Origin: Robiginitalea sediminis
GTDB lineage: Bacteria; Bacteroidota; Bacteroidia; Flavobacteriales; Flavobacteriaceae
DNA: 64,000 nucleotides
Assembly (NCBI RefSeq): GCF_002198115.1
Contig: NZ_NGNR01000001.1
Coordinates: 1,041,197 to 1,105,196, forward strand
Reading direction: 5' to 3'
Every line of letters begins with the position of its first letter. Position 1 is the stretch's first letter. Below, in pieces: positions 34,859 through 43,639 of this stretch. The notes beneath the pieces were generated by a model. The model searched no databases, had not been told where the DNA came from, and saw nothing but the letters and a program-made list of their open reading frames with translations. The position numbers and the translations under genes are program-made.

Positions 34859-35313
34859 CGTTCAGAGCGCGCGTAGACCGGATCCTGGCCGGCACCCTGG
34901 TGGTGCTGATGACCGCCATGTTCCTCAATGTCTTGTGGCAGGTTTTCAGCCGGTATGTACTTGGCGCCCCCAGTTCCTTTACCGACGAGCTGGCCAGGTA
35001 CCTGATGATCTGGCTTGGGGTGCTCGGGGCAGCCTATGCCTCGGGCCAGCAGCTGCACGTGGCTATCCGTGTCCTGCCTGACAGGCTTTCGGAGAAGGGG
35101 CAGGCCCGCATGAACCGGGTCGTGCACTGGGTAGTCCTGGTCTTTTGCCTGTTCGGCCTGGTGCTGGGTGGTGCCAGGCTTGTCTACATCACCTATGTTT
35201 TGCAACAGTATTCCCCCGCACTGGGGGTACCCCTGGCCTATGTCTACCTGGTGCTGCCGTTGAGCGGGATACTCATCATCTATTACAAGGCGGAGGCCCT
35301 GCTAAAAACCTGA
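34855..35313 (+). CDS. TRAP transporter small permease (DctQ)
   Basis: 152 residues with four transmembrane helices and the family motif FSRYVLGAPSSFTDELARYLMIWLGVLGAAYA. It overlaps the DctP gene by 4 bp (ATGA). It forms the membrane complex with DctM for sodium-driven uptake of the ligand held by DctP. Confidence 0.92.
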   Translation: MTFRARVDRILAGTLVVLMTAMFLNVLWQVFSRYVLGAPSSFTDELARYLMIWLGVLGAAYASGQQLHVAIRVLPDRLSEKGQARMNRVVHWVVLVFCLFGLVLGGARLVYITYVLQQYSPALGVPLAYVYLVLPLSGILIIYYKAEALLKT

Positions 35314-35317
35314 ACCT

Positions 35318-36613
35318 ATGGAATACATCCCCCTTCTGGTCCTGGTGCTGAGCTTTATCTGCCTGTTGGCAATTGGGACTCCTGTGGCATGGAGTATCGC
35401 CATTTCCGCAACCCTCACCATGCTGGTGAGCATCCCGGCCCTGCCAGCCCTTACAACCGTGGCCCAGCGTATGGCAGCGGGCCTCGACAGTTTTGCCCTG
35501 TTGGCCATCCCCTTCTTTGTGCTTTCCGGGGAGCTGATGAACCAGGGGGGGATTGCCCGCCGCTTAATCGCCTTTGCCAAAACCCTGGTGGGGGCGCTGC
35601 CCGGTGGGTTGGCGCTGATCAATATCATCTCGGCCATGCTCATGGGGGCTATTGCGGGTTCGGCCCTGGCCTCCGCCTCTGCCATGGGCAGCATGCTGGG
35701 CCCTGAAATGGAGAAACAGGGGTACGACCGGGAATTTGGTGCAGCGGTAAATATCACCTCTGCGACCACCGGGCTGGTGATCCCGCCCAGCAATATCCTT
35801 ATCGTTTATTCCCTGGCCAGCGGGGGCGCCTCTATAGCCGCCCTTTTCCTGGCGGGTTACATCCCCGGGATCCTTACGGGATTCCTGCTTATGGTGGTGG
35901 CGGCACTCTGGGCCAGGCGCAAGGGGTATGGGGTAGGACGGCGCAGCCGTCTTTCGGAGGTATTGAAAACCTTTGTGGATGCCGTTCCCAGCCTGTTCCT
36001 GCTGGTTCTGGTCATCGGAGGGATTGTGGCCGGCATCTTCACCGCAACCGAGGCCTCTGCCATAGCCGTATTGTACAGCCTGGTTCTGGGGTGGATTTAC
36101 CGGGAATACACCCCGGAGAAACTCAGGGCTATCGCCCTGAAGGCCTCCGCAACCACGGCCATAGTCATGTTGCTCATCGGGGCATCCATGTGTATGTCCT
36201 GGGTCCTGTCCTACCAGCATATCCCCCAGGGGATCAGCGATGGCCTCCTGGGGCTGACCGATAATAAGATTGCCATCCTGTTGCTGATTAACCTGATCCT
36301 GCTTTTGGTAGGGATATTTATGGATATGACCCCGGCGGTTTTGATTTTTACCCCTATCTTTTTGCCTGTGGTGACCCGGCTGGGGATTGATCCGGTGCAT
36401 TTCGGCATTATCATGATCCTGAACCTCTGCATCGGTCTTTGTACCCCTCCTGTAGGCTCGGTGTTGTTCGTTGGGGTAGGTATTGCCCGGACCAGTATCG
36501 AAAAGGTGGTCCGGCCGCTGCTGCCACTGTTTCTGGCCATGATCGCAGCCCTTTTCCTGGTCACGTATTTTCCGGAACTCAGTCTTTGGCTACCCGGCTT
36601 GTTCGATTTATAA
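35318..36613 (+). CDS. TRAP transporter large permease (DctM)
   Basis: 431 residues, about twelve transmembrane helices. GTPVAWSIAIS, AIPFFVLSGELMNQGGIARRL, SGSALASASAMGSMLGPEM-type segments and ILNLCIGLCTPPVGSVLFVG are typical of DctM/SiaM. It starts 4 bp after DctQ. With DctP and DctQ it makes a complete tripartite importer embedded in the uronate operon. Confidence 0.95.
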   Translation: MEYIPLLVLVLSFICLLAIGTPVAWSIAISATLTMLVSIPALPALTTVAQRMAAGLDSFALLAIPFFVLSGELMNQGGIARRLIAFAKTLVGALPGGLALINIISAMLMGAIAGSALASASAMGSMLGPEMEKQGYDREFGAAVNITSATTGLVIPPSNILIVYSLASGGASIAALFLAGYIPGILTGFLLMVVAALWARRKGYGVGRRSRLSEVLKTFVDAVPSLFLLVLVIGGIVAGIFTATEASAIAVLYSLVLGWIYREYTPEKLRAIALKASATTAIVMLLIGASMCMSWVLSYQHIPQGISDGLLGLTDNKIAILLLINLILLLVGIFMDMTPAVLIFTPIFLPVVTRLGIDPVHFGIIMILNLCIGLCTPPVGSVLFVGVGIARTSIEKVVRPLLPLFLAMIAALFLVTYFPELSLWLPGLFDL

Positions 36614-36631
36614 ACAACATAACCTATACAT

Positions 36632-37999
36632 ATGAAAACACTACGCGTAATTGGTGGTCTGGCCCTGGCCCTGGCCCTTGGGTGCAGCCGTGCTCCACGG
36701 GACGAGGCACCCTGGCAGGACCTCTTCAACGGTAAGGATTTAAGCGGTTGGGAGCAACTGGGCGGCTCGGCCGAATACCTGGTGGAAGGGAACGAAATTG
36801 TGGGGCGCACGGTCCACGATTCCCCCAATTCCTTTTTGACTACCGGGCAGGAGTACTCCGATTTTATCCTGGAACTGGAATACCTGGTAGACACCACCAT
36901 GAATTCCGGGATCCAGATCCGCAGCAACAGTTTCCCCTACTACCAGAATGGCCGGGTACACGGCTACCAGATTGAGATAGACCCTTCCGAGCGCAGCTGG
37001 AGCGGGGGCATTTACGACGAAGCCCGCAGGGGGTGGTTGGTCCCGATGGATGGAAACCCCGAAGCCCAGCAGGCGTTCCGCAGGACGGACTGGAACCATT
37101 ACCGGATCGAAGCCATAGGGGATACCCTGAAAACATGGGTCAACGGGGTGCCTGCCGCCCACCTCATAGACGACAAAACCCGCACCGGCTTTATCGCCCT
37201 GCAGGTCCACAGCATATCGGAGGAGCAGCAAGCGGGTACAGAAATCCGCTGGCGCAACATCAGAATCCTCACCGACAGTCTCCACCGCTATTCAAAACCC
37301 ACCCCGCTGGAGCCGGTACGAACGCTGAATGAACTGACGCGCACCGAAGCAGACCAGGGCTGGCAGCTCCTGTGGGACGGCAAGACCACCAAGGGGTGGC
37401 ATGGCGCCCGCCTGGAAGGCTTTCCCCAGCAAGGTTGGACGGTTGAAAACGGCATCCTGACCGTCCTGGCTTCCGGAGGGGAGGAGTCGGCAGCCGGAGG
37501 CGATATTGTGACAGATGCCACCTATGGCGATTTCGAGCTTCGTGTCGATTTTAGGATAACCGAAGGGGCGAACAGCGGTATCAAATACTATGTGGATACC
37601 CAGCTCAATAAGGGAGAAGGATCGGCCATTGGCCTGGAATACCAGATCCTGGACGATGCCCGCCACCCGGATGCGAAACTCGGAAACCACGAGGGGAGCA
37701 GAACCCTGGCCTCCCTCTACGACCTCATCGCGGCAGATGCAGCCAAACCCGTCAACCCGATAGGGGCCTGGAACACCGCCTACATCCGTTCGGATAAGGG
37801 GCATGTGGAACACTGGCTCAATGGGGTAAAGGTCCTGGAATACGAGCGCGGGAGCGAGGCCTACCGACAACTGGTTGCCGAAAGCAAGTATAAGGTCTGG
37901 CCGGGATTCGGGGAGGCCGAAAGGGGGCATATCCTCCTGCAGGACCACGGAGACCGGGTCCAGTTCAGAAATATCAAAATCAAAACCCTAAACCCGTAG
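36632..37999 (+). CDS. Lipoprotein with two DUF1080 (3-keto-glycoside hydrolase-like) domains
   Basis: 455 residues. A signal ends at LALGCS (Cys18). Two DUF1080 beta-jellyroll domains follow in tandem: about 27-220 (starting LFNGKDLSGW, with NSGIQIRSN) and about 245-455 (LLWDGKTTKGWHG, with NSGIKYYVD). Members of this family cleave or process 3-keto-glycosides. Most are single-domain; two in one chain is less common. It is probably in the periplasm or on the cell surface. The next gene, 3 bp downstream, encodes a Tat-exported sugar dehydrogenase. Confidence 0.88.
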   Translation: MKTLRVIGGLALALALGCSRAPRDEAPWQDLFNGKDLSGWEQLGGSAEYLVEGNEIVGRTVHDSPNSFLTTGQEYSDFILELEYLVDTTMNSGIQIRSNSFPYYQNGRVHGYQIEIDPSERSWSGGIYDEARRGWLVPMDGNPEAQQAFRRTDWNHYRIEAIGDTLKTWVNGVPAAHLIDDKTRTGFIALQVHSISEEQQAGTEIRWRNIRILTDSLHRYSKPTPLEPVRTLNELTRTEADQGWQLLWDGKTTKGWHGARLEGFPQQGWTVENGILTVLASGGEESAAGGDIVTDATYGDFELRVDFRITEGANSGIKYYVDTQLNKGEGSAIGLEYQILDDARHPDAKLGNHEGSRTLASLYDLIAADAAKPVNPIGAWNTAYIRSDKGHVEHWLNGVKVLEYERGSEAYRQLVAESKYKVWPGFGEAERGHILLQDHGDRVQFRNIKIKTLNP

Positions 38000-38002
38000 G
38001 AT

Positions 38003-39331
38003 ATGGAAACCCGCAGAAGCTTTATCAAGAAAACATCGGCCGGCTCAGCTGCCCTTGGCTTGTCCGCAGTGCTCTTCCCCAGTGCAGGCTATAGCCGGAT
38101 CCTGGGCGCAAACGAAACCATTACCTGTGCGGTTATCGGCATCCGGAGCAGGGGAAAGGCCCATGTCATGGCCATCCACGCCTGTCCCGATACCTATATC
38201 AAATACAGCTGCGACGTAGACGACGTGATCCTGGAAGCGCACAACGCCTGGTGTGAGAAGCAGATTGGTGAGGTGCCCAAGGTGGAGAAGGACTTCCGTC
38301 GTATCCTGGACGACCCGGAGGTGGATGCGGTTTTTATCGCCACCCCGGAGCATTGGCATGCGCCCATGGCCATCGCGGCTCTTCAGGCGGGGAAGCACGT
38401 TTATGTGGAAAAGCCCTGCAGCCACAATCCACATGAGAATGAGCTGTTGGTGGCTGCCCAGAAGAAATACGGGAAGGTGGTGCAGATGGGTAACCAGCAG
38501 CGTTCGGCCGAAACCTCCATCCGGGCCATTAGCGACATCCGGGAAGGAGCCATAGGCACCGTTTTCAAAGGGGAGGCCTATTATTCCAACAACCGCGGAT
38601 CCATTGGGAAGGGAACAGCCATGGAGGTGCCGTCCACGTTGGACTGGGAACTCTGGCAGGGACCAGCCCCCAGGACCGGCTACCGTTCCAATATCCACCC
38701 GTACAACTGGCACTGGTTCCGCCGCTGGGGCACGGGGGAAATCCACAATAACGGCACCCATGAAATCGACATCTGCCGGTGGGCACTCGGGGTTGACCTG
38801 CCGGAAACCGTTACCTCTTTCGGCGGTACGTATACCTACGACGACGACTGGGAATTTCCGGACAACCAGCAGGTAACCTACACCTTTGCCGAAGGAAAGT
38901 TCATTACCTGGACCGGGCACAGCCGGGGGTTGCTCAAGCCCGAACGCCCGGGCCGTGGCGTAACCCTTTACGGGGAGAAGGGAACCATTGAGCTGAGCCG
39001 GAATTTTTATAAACGCTACGACCTTGGGGGTAACCCCGTTGCCTTCTTTTTCGAGCGCAGTGCCAGTGAGACCACCGACACTCAGGGAATGGGCGGGCTG
39101 GATGTGTCCCACGTTTCGAATTTCTTCGATGCCATCCGCAGGGGCACCCCCCTAACCGCTCCCATTGCGGATGCCAGTATCTCCACCATGTTATGCCATC
39201 TGGGGAATATGGCCCAGGACGCCGGGCATACCCTCAAGGTGGATACTCAGAGCGGAAGGGTCCTCAATAGCCCGGAAGCCATGAAGTCCTGGAAGAGGGA
39301 ATATGAAAAGGGCTGGGAACTGAAAATCTAG
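38003..39331 (+). CDS. Tat-exported Gfo/Idh/MocA family oxidoreductase
   Basis: 442 residues. METRRSFIKKTSAGSAALGLSAVL is a textbook twin-arginine signal. The Rossmann domain begins TITCAVIGIRSRGKAHV, with the family's EKPCSHN lysine motif (VEKP) and a C-terminal alpha/beta substrate domain holding HEIDICRWALG. It probably oxidises a sugar or glycoside in the periplasm with a tightly bound NAD(P). The coupling to DUF1080 suggests it makes a 3-keto-glycoside for the neighbour to process. Confidence 0.92.
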   Translation: METRRSFIKKTSAGSAALGLSAVLFPSAGYSRILGANETITCAVIGIRSRGKAHVMAIHACPDTYIKYSCDVDDVILEAHNAWCEKQIGEVPKVEKDFRRILDDPEVDAVFIATPEHWHAPMAIAALQAGKHVYVEKPCSHNPHENELLVAAQKKYGKVVQMGNQQRSAETSIRAISDIREGAIGTVFKGEAYYSNNRGSIGKGTAMEVPSTLDWELWQGPAPRTGYRSNIHPYNWHWFRRWGTGEIHNNGTHEIDICRWALGVDLPETVTSFGGTYTYDDDWEFPDNQQVTYTFAEGKFITWTGHSRGLLKPERPGRGVTLYGEKGTIELSRNFYKRYDLGGNPVAFFFERSASETTDTQGMGGLDVSHVSNFFDAIRRGTPLTAPIADASISTMLCHLGNMAQDAGHTLKVDTQSGRVLNSPEAMKSWKREYEKGWELKI

Positions 39332-39344
39332 CCCCTGTTTCGGT

Positions 39345-40181
39345 TTAATCGGCAGCAACCGTATTGACCAGGGTCCCTATCGGAGGAATGGTAATCCGGA
39401 TTTCATCCCCGGCCTGCAGCGTAAAGGCATTGGGAGGTACTACCCCGGTCCCGGTCATCAGCAGGCAGCCCTCCGGGAAGGTGAGTTCCCGGAAGAGCCA
39501 GGAGGCGAGCTCGTCAAAGCCACGCCTGATCTGGCCAAGGTCCGTGCTGCCTTCAAAGACAAGCTGGTCTGCCCGCCGGATGGCAATCCGTATTTCGGTT
39601 TCAACCGGCAGTGCCCCATCCGGCAGGTACAGACAGGGGCCCAGGGCTGCAGCCCCATCGTAGGTCTTCGCCTGAGGCAGGTAAAGCGGGTTTTCGCCTT
39701 CAATGCTCCGCGAACTCATATCATTGCCAATGGTATACCCCGTTATGCGACCTGTGGGGCTCAGTAACAGGGTTAGCTCCGGCTCTGGGACATCCCAACC
39801 GGAATCCCTCCGGATCCGCACATTTCCGCCGTGCCCGCTAACCCGGTAATAGGGGGCCTTAAAAAACAGCTCGGGCCGGCTGGCTTCGTATACCCGGTCG
39901 TAAAAGGTGCCTCCGCCGGCCTCCTTCGCTTCTTCCATCCGGGCGCTGCGTGACCGCATATAGGTAACCCCGCTGGCCCAGACCTCTTGTTTTCCTATTG
40001 GGGGCAAAAGCGATTGAGGTTGGTCCAATGGGTTGGGTGCAGGAGCAGAGTGGTCTATGGACTCCAGGGCGAGTTGCCTGGGGTTTTCGGACCGGGACAG
40101 TTCGTTCCAGGAAAGGTCGCTGGTGTAAAAGGTGCCTTCGAATTCCAGGATTGTTCCGTTTTGGGTGTGGTATGCTCGCAT
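39345..40181 (-). CDS. Fumarylacetoacetate hydrolase family protein, possible keto-deoxy sugar-acid dehydratase
   Basis: 278 residues. The FAH metal-binding core is seen in WDVPEPELTLLLSPTGRITGYTIGNDMSSRSIEGENPLYLPQAK (Glu-x-Glu then Asp), followed by MTGTGVVPPNAFTLQAGDEI. In sugar-acid clusters next to an IlvD/Edd dehydratase this family acts as 2-keto-3-deoxy-arabinonate dehydratase or a relative. The position (dehydratase, permease, FAH on one strand) supports that reading; true fumarylacetoacetase is less likely despite hmgA elsewhere in the window. Confidence 0.85.
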   Translation of the reverse strand: MRAYHTQNGTILEFEGTFYTSDLSWNELSRSENPRQLALESIDHSAPAPNPLDQPQSLLPPIGKQEVWASGVTYMRSRSARMEEAKEAGGGTFYDRVYEASRPELFFKAPYYRVSGHGGNVRIRRDSGWDVPEPELTLLLSPTGRITGYTIGNDMSSRSIEGENPLYLPQAKTYDGAAALGPCLYLPDGALPVETEIRIAIRRADQLVFEGSTDLGQIRRGFDELASWLFRELTFPEGCLLMTGTGVVPPNAFTLQAGDEIRITIPPIGTLVNTVAAD

Positions 40182-40191
40182 TGGGATGGGT

Positions 40192-41526
40192 TTAGAGGAT
40201 GAAAAAACTCAGGAGACTGAGAACTGCCATGGCGCTCAGGCCAAGAACAGCCGTACCGGCGGTGTGCCCCAGATATCCGTTTCGGGTGTCGAGGCCGATG
40301 AGCTGGGTGGCAATCCAGAAAAAGCTGTCGTTCGCATGGGAGACCACGGCAGAACCTGCCCCAATGGCGATGACGGCGAGGGCCTTGGCTTCCGGAACCT
40401 CCAGGCCAAGCGGTCCCAACAAGGGGGCGATTATAGAAGCTGTGGTAATCAGGGCTACAGTGGAGGAACCCTGGGCCGATTTAATGGTAGCGGCAATCAG
40501 GAAGGGCAGCCAGATCCCCAGGGATGCCGATTGGACCTGAGCTCCCAGTAAATCCCTGATTCCGGCTTCCTGGAGTACTTTCCCGAAGGCGCCTCCGGCC
40601 CCGGTAATCAGGATAATGACCGCCGCTGAAGTAAGGGCTTCTCCCACCCAACCGGAAGTGCTTAACATTCGTTTCTCAAATTTTGCCGGCAATAACAGCG
40701 CGAATAAAAGACCTATTGCCAGCGCTGCTACCGGTGTCCCGCAAATGGCCAGTATGCCGGGGATCAGGCCACTGCCGAAGGGCTGGGAGGGAAGGGCGGC
40801 AACCGAATTCAACAGGATAAGGACTATGGGGATCAGGATGGGCAGGCTGGCTTTAAGGGCCCCTGGGGGTTGCTGGGCAGCTGCTTCTTCGGCTGCGGTT
40901 TCAGGGGTGCTTCCCGTCAGGCGTAGCCGGGGACCAATCCATTTGGCATACAGCACACAGGCAGCCAGGGCCAAGACACTGGTAACCAGCCCGAAGAGCA
41001 TGACCTGCCCCAGGTCCGCCTCAAGAATGCCGGCTGCTGCAATGGGCCCGGGAGTAGGGGGTACCATGGTATGACTTGCTGTAAGGCCTAGTGCCAGAGC
41101 AATCCCGGCTCCGGCCAGGGGTACTCCTGCCTTTCGGCCCATGGCGCGTGCCAGGGGGTGCAGAATGATAAATCCGCTATCCGCATATACGGGGATAGAC
41201 ACGATGTATCCGACCAGTCCAAGGGCAGCATGGACGCGCCTTTCCCCGATCAGGCCCAGGACACGCCGGGCCAGGACGGCCGCCCCTCCGGATTTCTCCA
41301 GAAAGGTGCCGATAATAATCCCCAGGATAATCAAAAGGCCAATATTCCCGATTGTGGCCCCGAACCCTGCATTGATAATGGCCAGCACCTGGGGTACGGG
41401 CACCCCGCTAAGGACGCCGAAGCCAAAGGCCGCTGTGAGCAGGGACAGGATGGGGTGCCAGCGCAGCCGTGTGCCGGCCAGGATAATAAAGGCGATACTG
41501 AGAACAATGAGCAGGATTAAATACAT
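40192..41526 (-). CDS. GntP family sugar-acid permease
   Basis: 444 residues, about twelve to fourteen transmembrane helices, with GIIIGTFLEKSGGAAVLARRVL, SHTMVPPTPGPIAAAGILEADLG, AATIKSAQGSSTVALITTA and VSHANDSFFW, all landmarks of gluconate/H+ symporters. It is 10 bp from the FAH gene and 9 bp from the dehydratase gene. It likely imports an aldonate such as gluconate, arabonate or a related acid. Confidence 0.93.
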   Translation of the reverse strand: MYLILLIVLSIAFIILAGTRLRWHPILSLLTAAFGFGVLSGVPVPQVLAIINAGFGATIGNIGLLIILGIIIGTFLEKSGGAAVLARRVLGLIGERRVHAALGLVGYIVSIPVYADSGFIILHPLARAMGRKAGVPLAGAGIALALGLTASHTMVPPTPGPIAAAGILEADLGQVMLFGLVTSVLALAACVLYAKWIGPRLRLTGSTPETAAEEAAAQQPPGALKASLPILIPIVLILLNSVAALPSQPFGSGLIPGILAICGTPVAALAIGLLFALLLPAKFEKRMLSTSGWVGEALTSAAVIILITGAGGAFGKVLQEAGIRDLLGAQVQSASLGIWLPFLIAATIKSAQGSSTVALITTASIIAPLLGPLGLEVPEAKALAVIAIGAGSAVVSHANDSFFWIATQLIGLDTRNGYLGHTAGTAVLGLSAMAVLSLLSFFIL

Positions 41527-41535
41527 CCGGGCAGG

Positions 41536-43254
41536 TTAATGGAGGTTGCGTGAAACGTCACTGCCGGACCCGCCCTTCAGAAAGCCGAAATCACAGCCCT
41601 TGTGCGCCTGCTCTACTTCCCGGATATACATGCTGGCATAGCCGCGCTGTGCTACCGGTGGTGGGGGCGTCCACTGCTCTTTTCGTTGGCGCAGTTCTTC
41701 CTCCGGCACACAAAGGGTAAGGGTTCTGGCGGGCACGTCCAGCTCTATCAGGTCCCCATTCCGGACCAGGGCGAGATTTCCGCCTATGGCAGATTCCGGT
41801 GCCACGTGTAGTACCACCGTGCCGTAAGCGGTTCCGCTCATGCGCCCGTCGGAGATCCGCACCATGTCGGTTACACCGGCCCGGATGAGTTTTTGCGGGA
41901 GGGCAAAATTGCCCACCTCGGGCATTCCCGGGTAGCCAACTGGGCCCACCCCTTGCAGTACCAGGACATCGTCCGGCTGGACATCCAGGTCCGGGTCGTC
42001 TATCCGCCTGTGGTAGTCCTCCACGGAGGTAAATACCACGGCGCGCCCCTTGTGTTTGAGCAGTGCCGGTGTTGCTGCTGCGGGCTTAATGACGGCTCCG
42101 TCCTCGCACAGGTTTCCCGTGAGCACGGCAATGCCTGCCTGCTCTTTTACGGGCGATTCCATCCGGGCGATCACCTCCCGGTTGTAACACGGGATACCGC
42201 TGTTGTTTTCTCTTAGGGTTTTCCCATTCACGGTAATGCAATCCATATGCAACTCCCCGGCTAATTCCTCGAGGATTACGGGCAAGCCCCCGGCGTAGTA
42301 ATAGTCTTCCATCAGGTATTTCCCGGAAGGCATCAGGTTCAGCAAAAGGGGGAGGTTGCTGCCCAGCCGGTCGAAATCCGCCAGGTTGAGGTCAACCCCA
42401 ATCCTGCCGGCAATGGCTGTGAGGTGAATGATGAGGTTGGTGGAGCCGCCCACTGCCGAATTTACCTTGATGGCATTCTCAAATGCCTTGCGCGTCAGTA
42501 TCCGGGAGAGGTTCAGCCCTTCCTTAACCATCCCGACAATGCGGTTTCCGGATAAGTGGGCCATTACTTTTTTGCGTGCGTCCACGGCAGGTATGGCCGA
42601 GGCCCCCGGCAGGGTCAGTCCCAGGGCTTCTACCATGGTGGCCATGGTGGAAGCCGTTCCCATGGTCATGCAATGCCCGGCAGAACGGGACATGCACGAT
42701 TCTGCCTCCAGGAATTCTTCCTGGGTTAGTGTTCCCGCTTTCCGTTGCTCGTCCAGTTGCCAGGTTGCGGTTCCGGAACCGATATCCCGTCCGCGGAATT
42801 TACCATTGAGCATGGGTCCCCCGGGAACCACGATGGTAGGCAGGTCCACACTGGCTGCCCCCATCAGGGTGGAGGGGGTGGTTTTATCGCATCCGGTAAG
42901 CAGTACAATCCCATCCAGCGGATTGGCCCGGATACTCTCCTCGGTATCCATGCTGACCAGGTTGCGCCAAAGCATGCTGGTTGGTTTCATAAGCGTTTCG
43001 CCAAAGGACATCACCGGGAATTCCAGGGGAAAGCCTCCTGCCTCATAAACGCCTCGTTTTACGATGTCGGCAAACTCCCTAAGGTGGGCATTACAGGGGG
43101 AGAGGTCGGACCATGTATTGCAGATTCCTATTACGGGTTTACCCCGGAACATATGATCCGGATGCCCCTGGTTCCGCATCCAGCTCCTATGGACGAAGCC
43201 CATTTTATCGTCCCGGCCGAACCATTCGGCGCTCCTAAGTTTTTTCTTCGTCAT
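41536..43254 (-). CDS. IlvD/Edd family dehydratase, probably sugar-acid dehydratase
   Basis: 572 residues from ATG 43254; a TTG 36 bp upstream in frame is possible. Fe-S ligand cysteines are visible in GICNTWSDLSPCN, LLTGCDKTTPS and the SCMSRSAGHCMTMGTAST region. The opening SAEWFGRDDKMGFVHRSWMRNQGHP is typical of L-arabonate/aldonate dehydratases, not of dihydroxyacid dehydratase IlvD. With a GntP permease and FAH protein it forms an aldonate catabolic unit. TATATTTA (43326-43319, minus) is a probable -7 element. Confidence 0.9.
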   Translation of the reverse strand: MTKKKLRSAEWFGRDDKMGFVHRSWMRNQGHPDHMFRGKPVIGICNTWSDLSPCNAHLREFADIVKRGVYEAGGFPLEFPVMSFGETLMKPTSMLWRNLVSMDTEESIRANPLDGIVLLTGCDKTTPSTLMGAASVDLPTIVVPGGPMLNGKFRGRDIGSGTATWQLDEQRKAGTLTQEEFLEAESCMSRSAGHCMTMGTASTMATMVEALGLTLPGASAIPAVDARKKVMAHLSGNRIVGMVKEGLNLSRILTRKAFENAIKVNSAVGGSTNLIIHLTAIAGRIGVDLNLADFDRLGSNLPLLLNLMPSGKYLMEDYYYAGGLPVILEELAGELHMDCITVNGKTLRENNSGIPCYNREVIARMESPVKEQAGIAVLTGNLCEDGAVIKPAAATPALLKHKGRAVVFTSVEDYHRRIDDPDLDVQPDDVLVLQGVGPVGYPGMPEVGNFALPQKLIRAGVTDMVRISDGRMSGTAYGTVVLHVAPESAIGGNLALVRNGDLIELDVPARTLTLCVPEEELRQRKEQWTPPPPVAQRGYASMYIREVEQAHKGCDFGFLKGGSGSDVSRNLH

Positions 43255-43407
43255 CCCAGCATTGGCTATGAGGCCTAAAGTGTTGCTCAAAGTGTGAATT
43301 CAACACGATACCTCTCTCTAAATATAGGTGAAATCTTTAATTGTCTACGGGCCCGGACAGGCGGCCGGGTGGAATGCATTAATGACGAAGGTAAAATCGA
43401 ATAATTC

Positions 43408-43439
43408 TTTGTTCGCATATTCAAAAAACATTACATTTG
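43408..43439 (+). promoter_or_regulatory. Promoter of tRNA-Leu(CAG)
   Basis: TTTG (43408-43411), a 20-nt spacer and TACATTTG (43432-43439) match both Bacteroidota promoter elements exactly, about 50 nt before the tRNA. Confidence 0.75.
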
Positions 43440-43490
43440 TGCCCCGATTTAGAGAAATCTGGGCCGTTGGGAAAACAGTCCTTTCGGAAT

Positions 43491-43572
43491 GCAGGTGTGG
43501 TGGAATTGGTAGACACGCTAGTTTCAGGTACTAGTGCCGCGAGGCTTGGGAGTTCGAGTCTCCCCACCTGTA
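43491..43572 (+). tRNA. tRNA-Leu (anticodon CAG)
   Basis: 82 nt. Acceptor GCAGGTG pairs with CACCTGT (43565-43571) with a G-U first pair; discriminator A. Anticodon stem CTAGT/ACTAG encloses TTCAGGT, giving CAG. Its D-arm is identical to that of tRNA-Leu(UAG) at 29509. Confidence 0.96.
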
Positions 43573-43578
43573 CAGAAG

Positions 43579-43598
43579 ACCCATCCGGACGGATGGGT
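43579..43598 (+). terminator. Terminator after tRNA-Leu(CAG)
   Basis: ACCCATCC/GGATGGGT stem followed by seven T, 6 nt after the tRNA. Confidence 0.85.
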
Positions 43599-43639
43599 TT
43601 TTTTGTGGATACAATACAAGGGGTTTCCTTGGCTTGGGT

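Noticed and set aside
39345..40181. Fumarylacetoacetase partner of hmgA
   Set aside because: Short FAH-family form located in a dehydratase/permease unit 25 kb away; a sugar-acid role is more likely.
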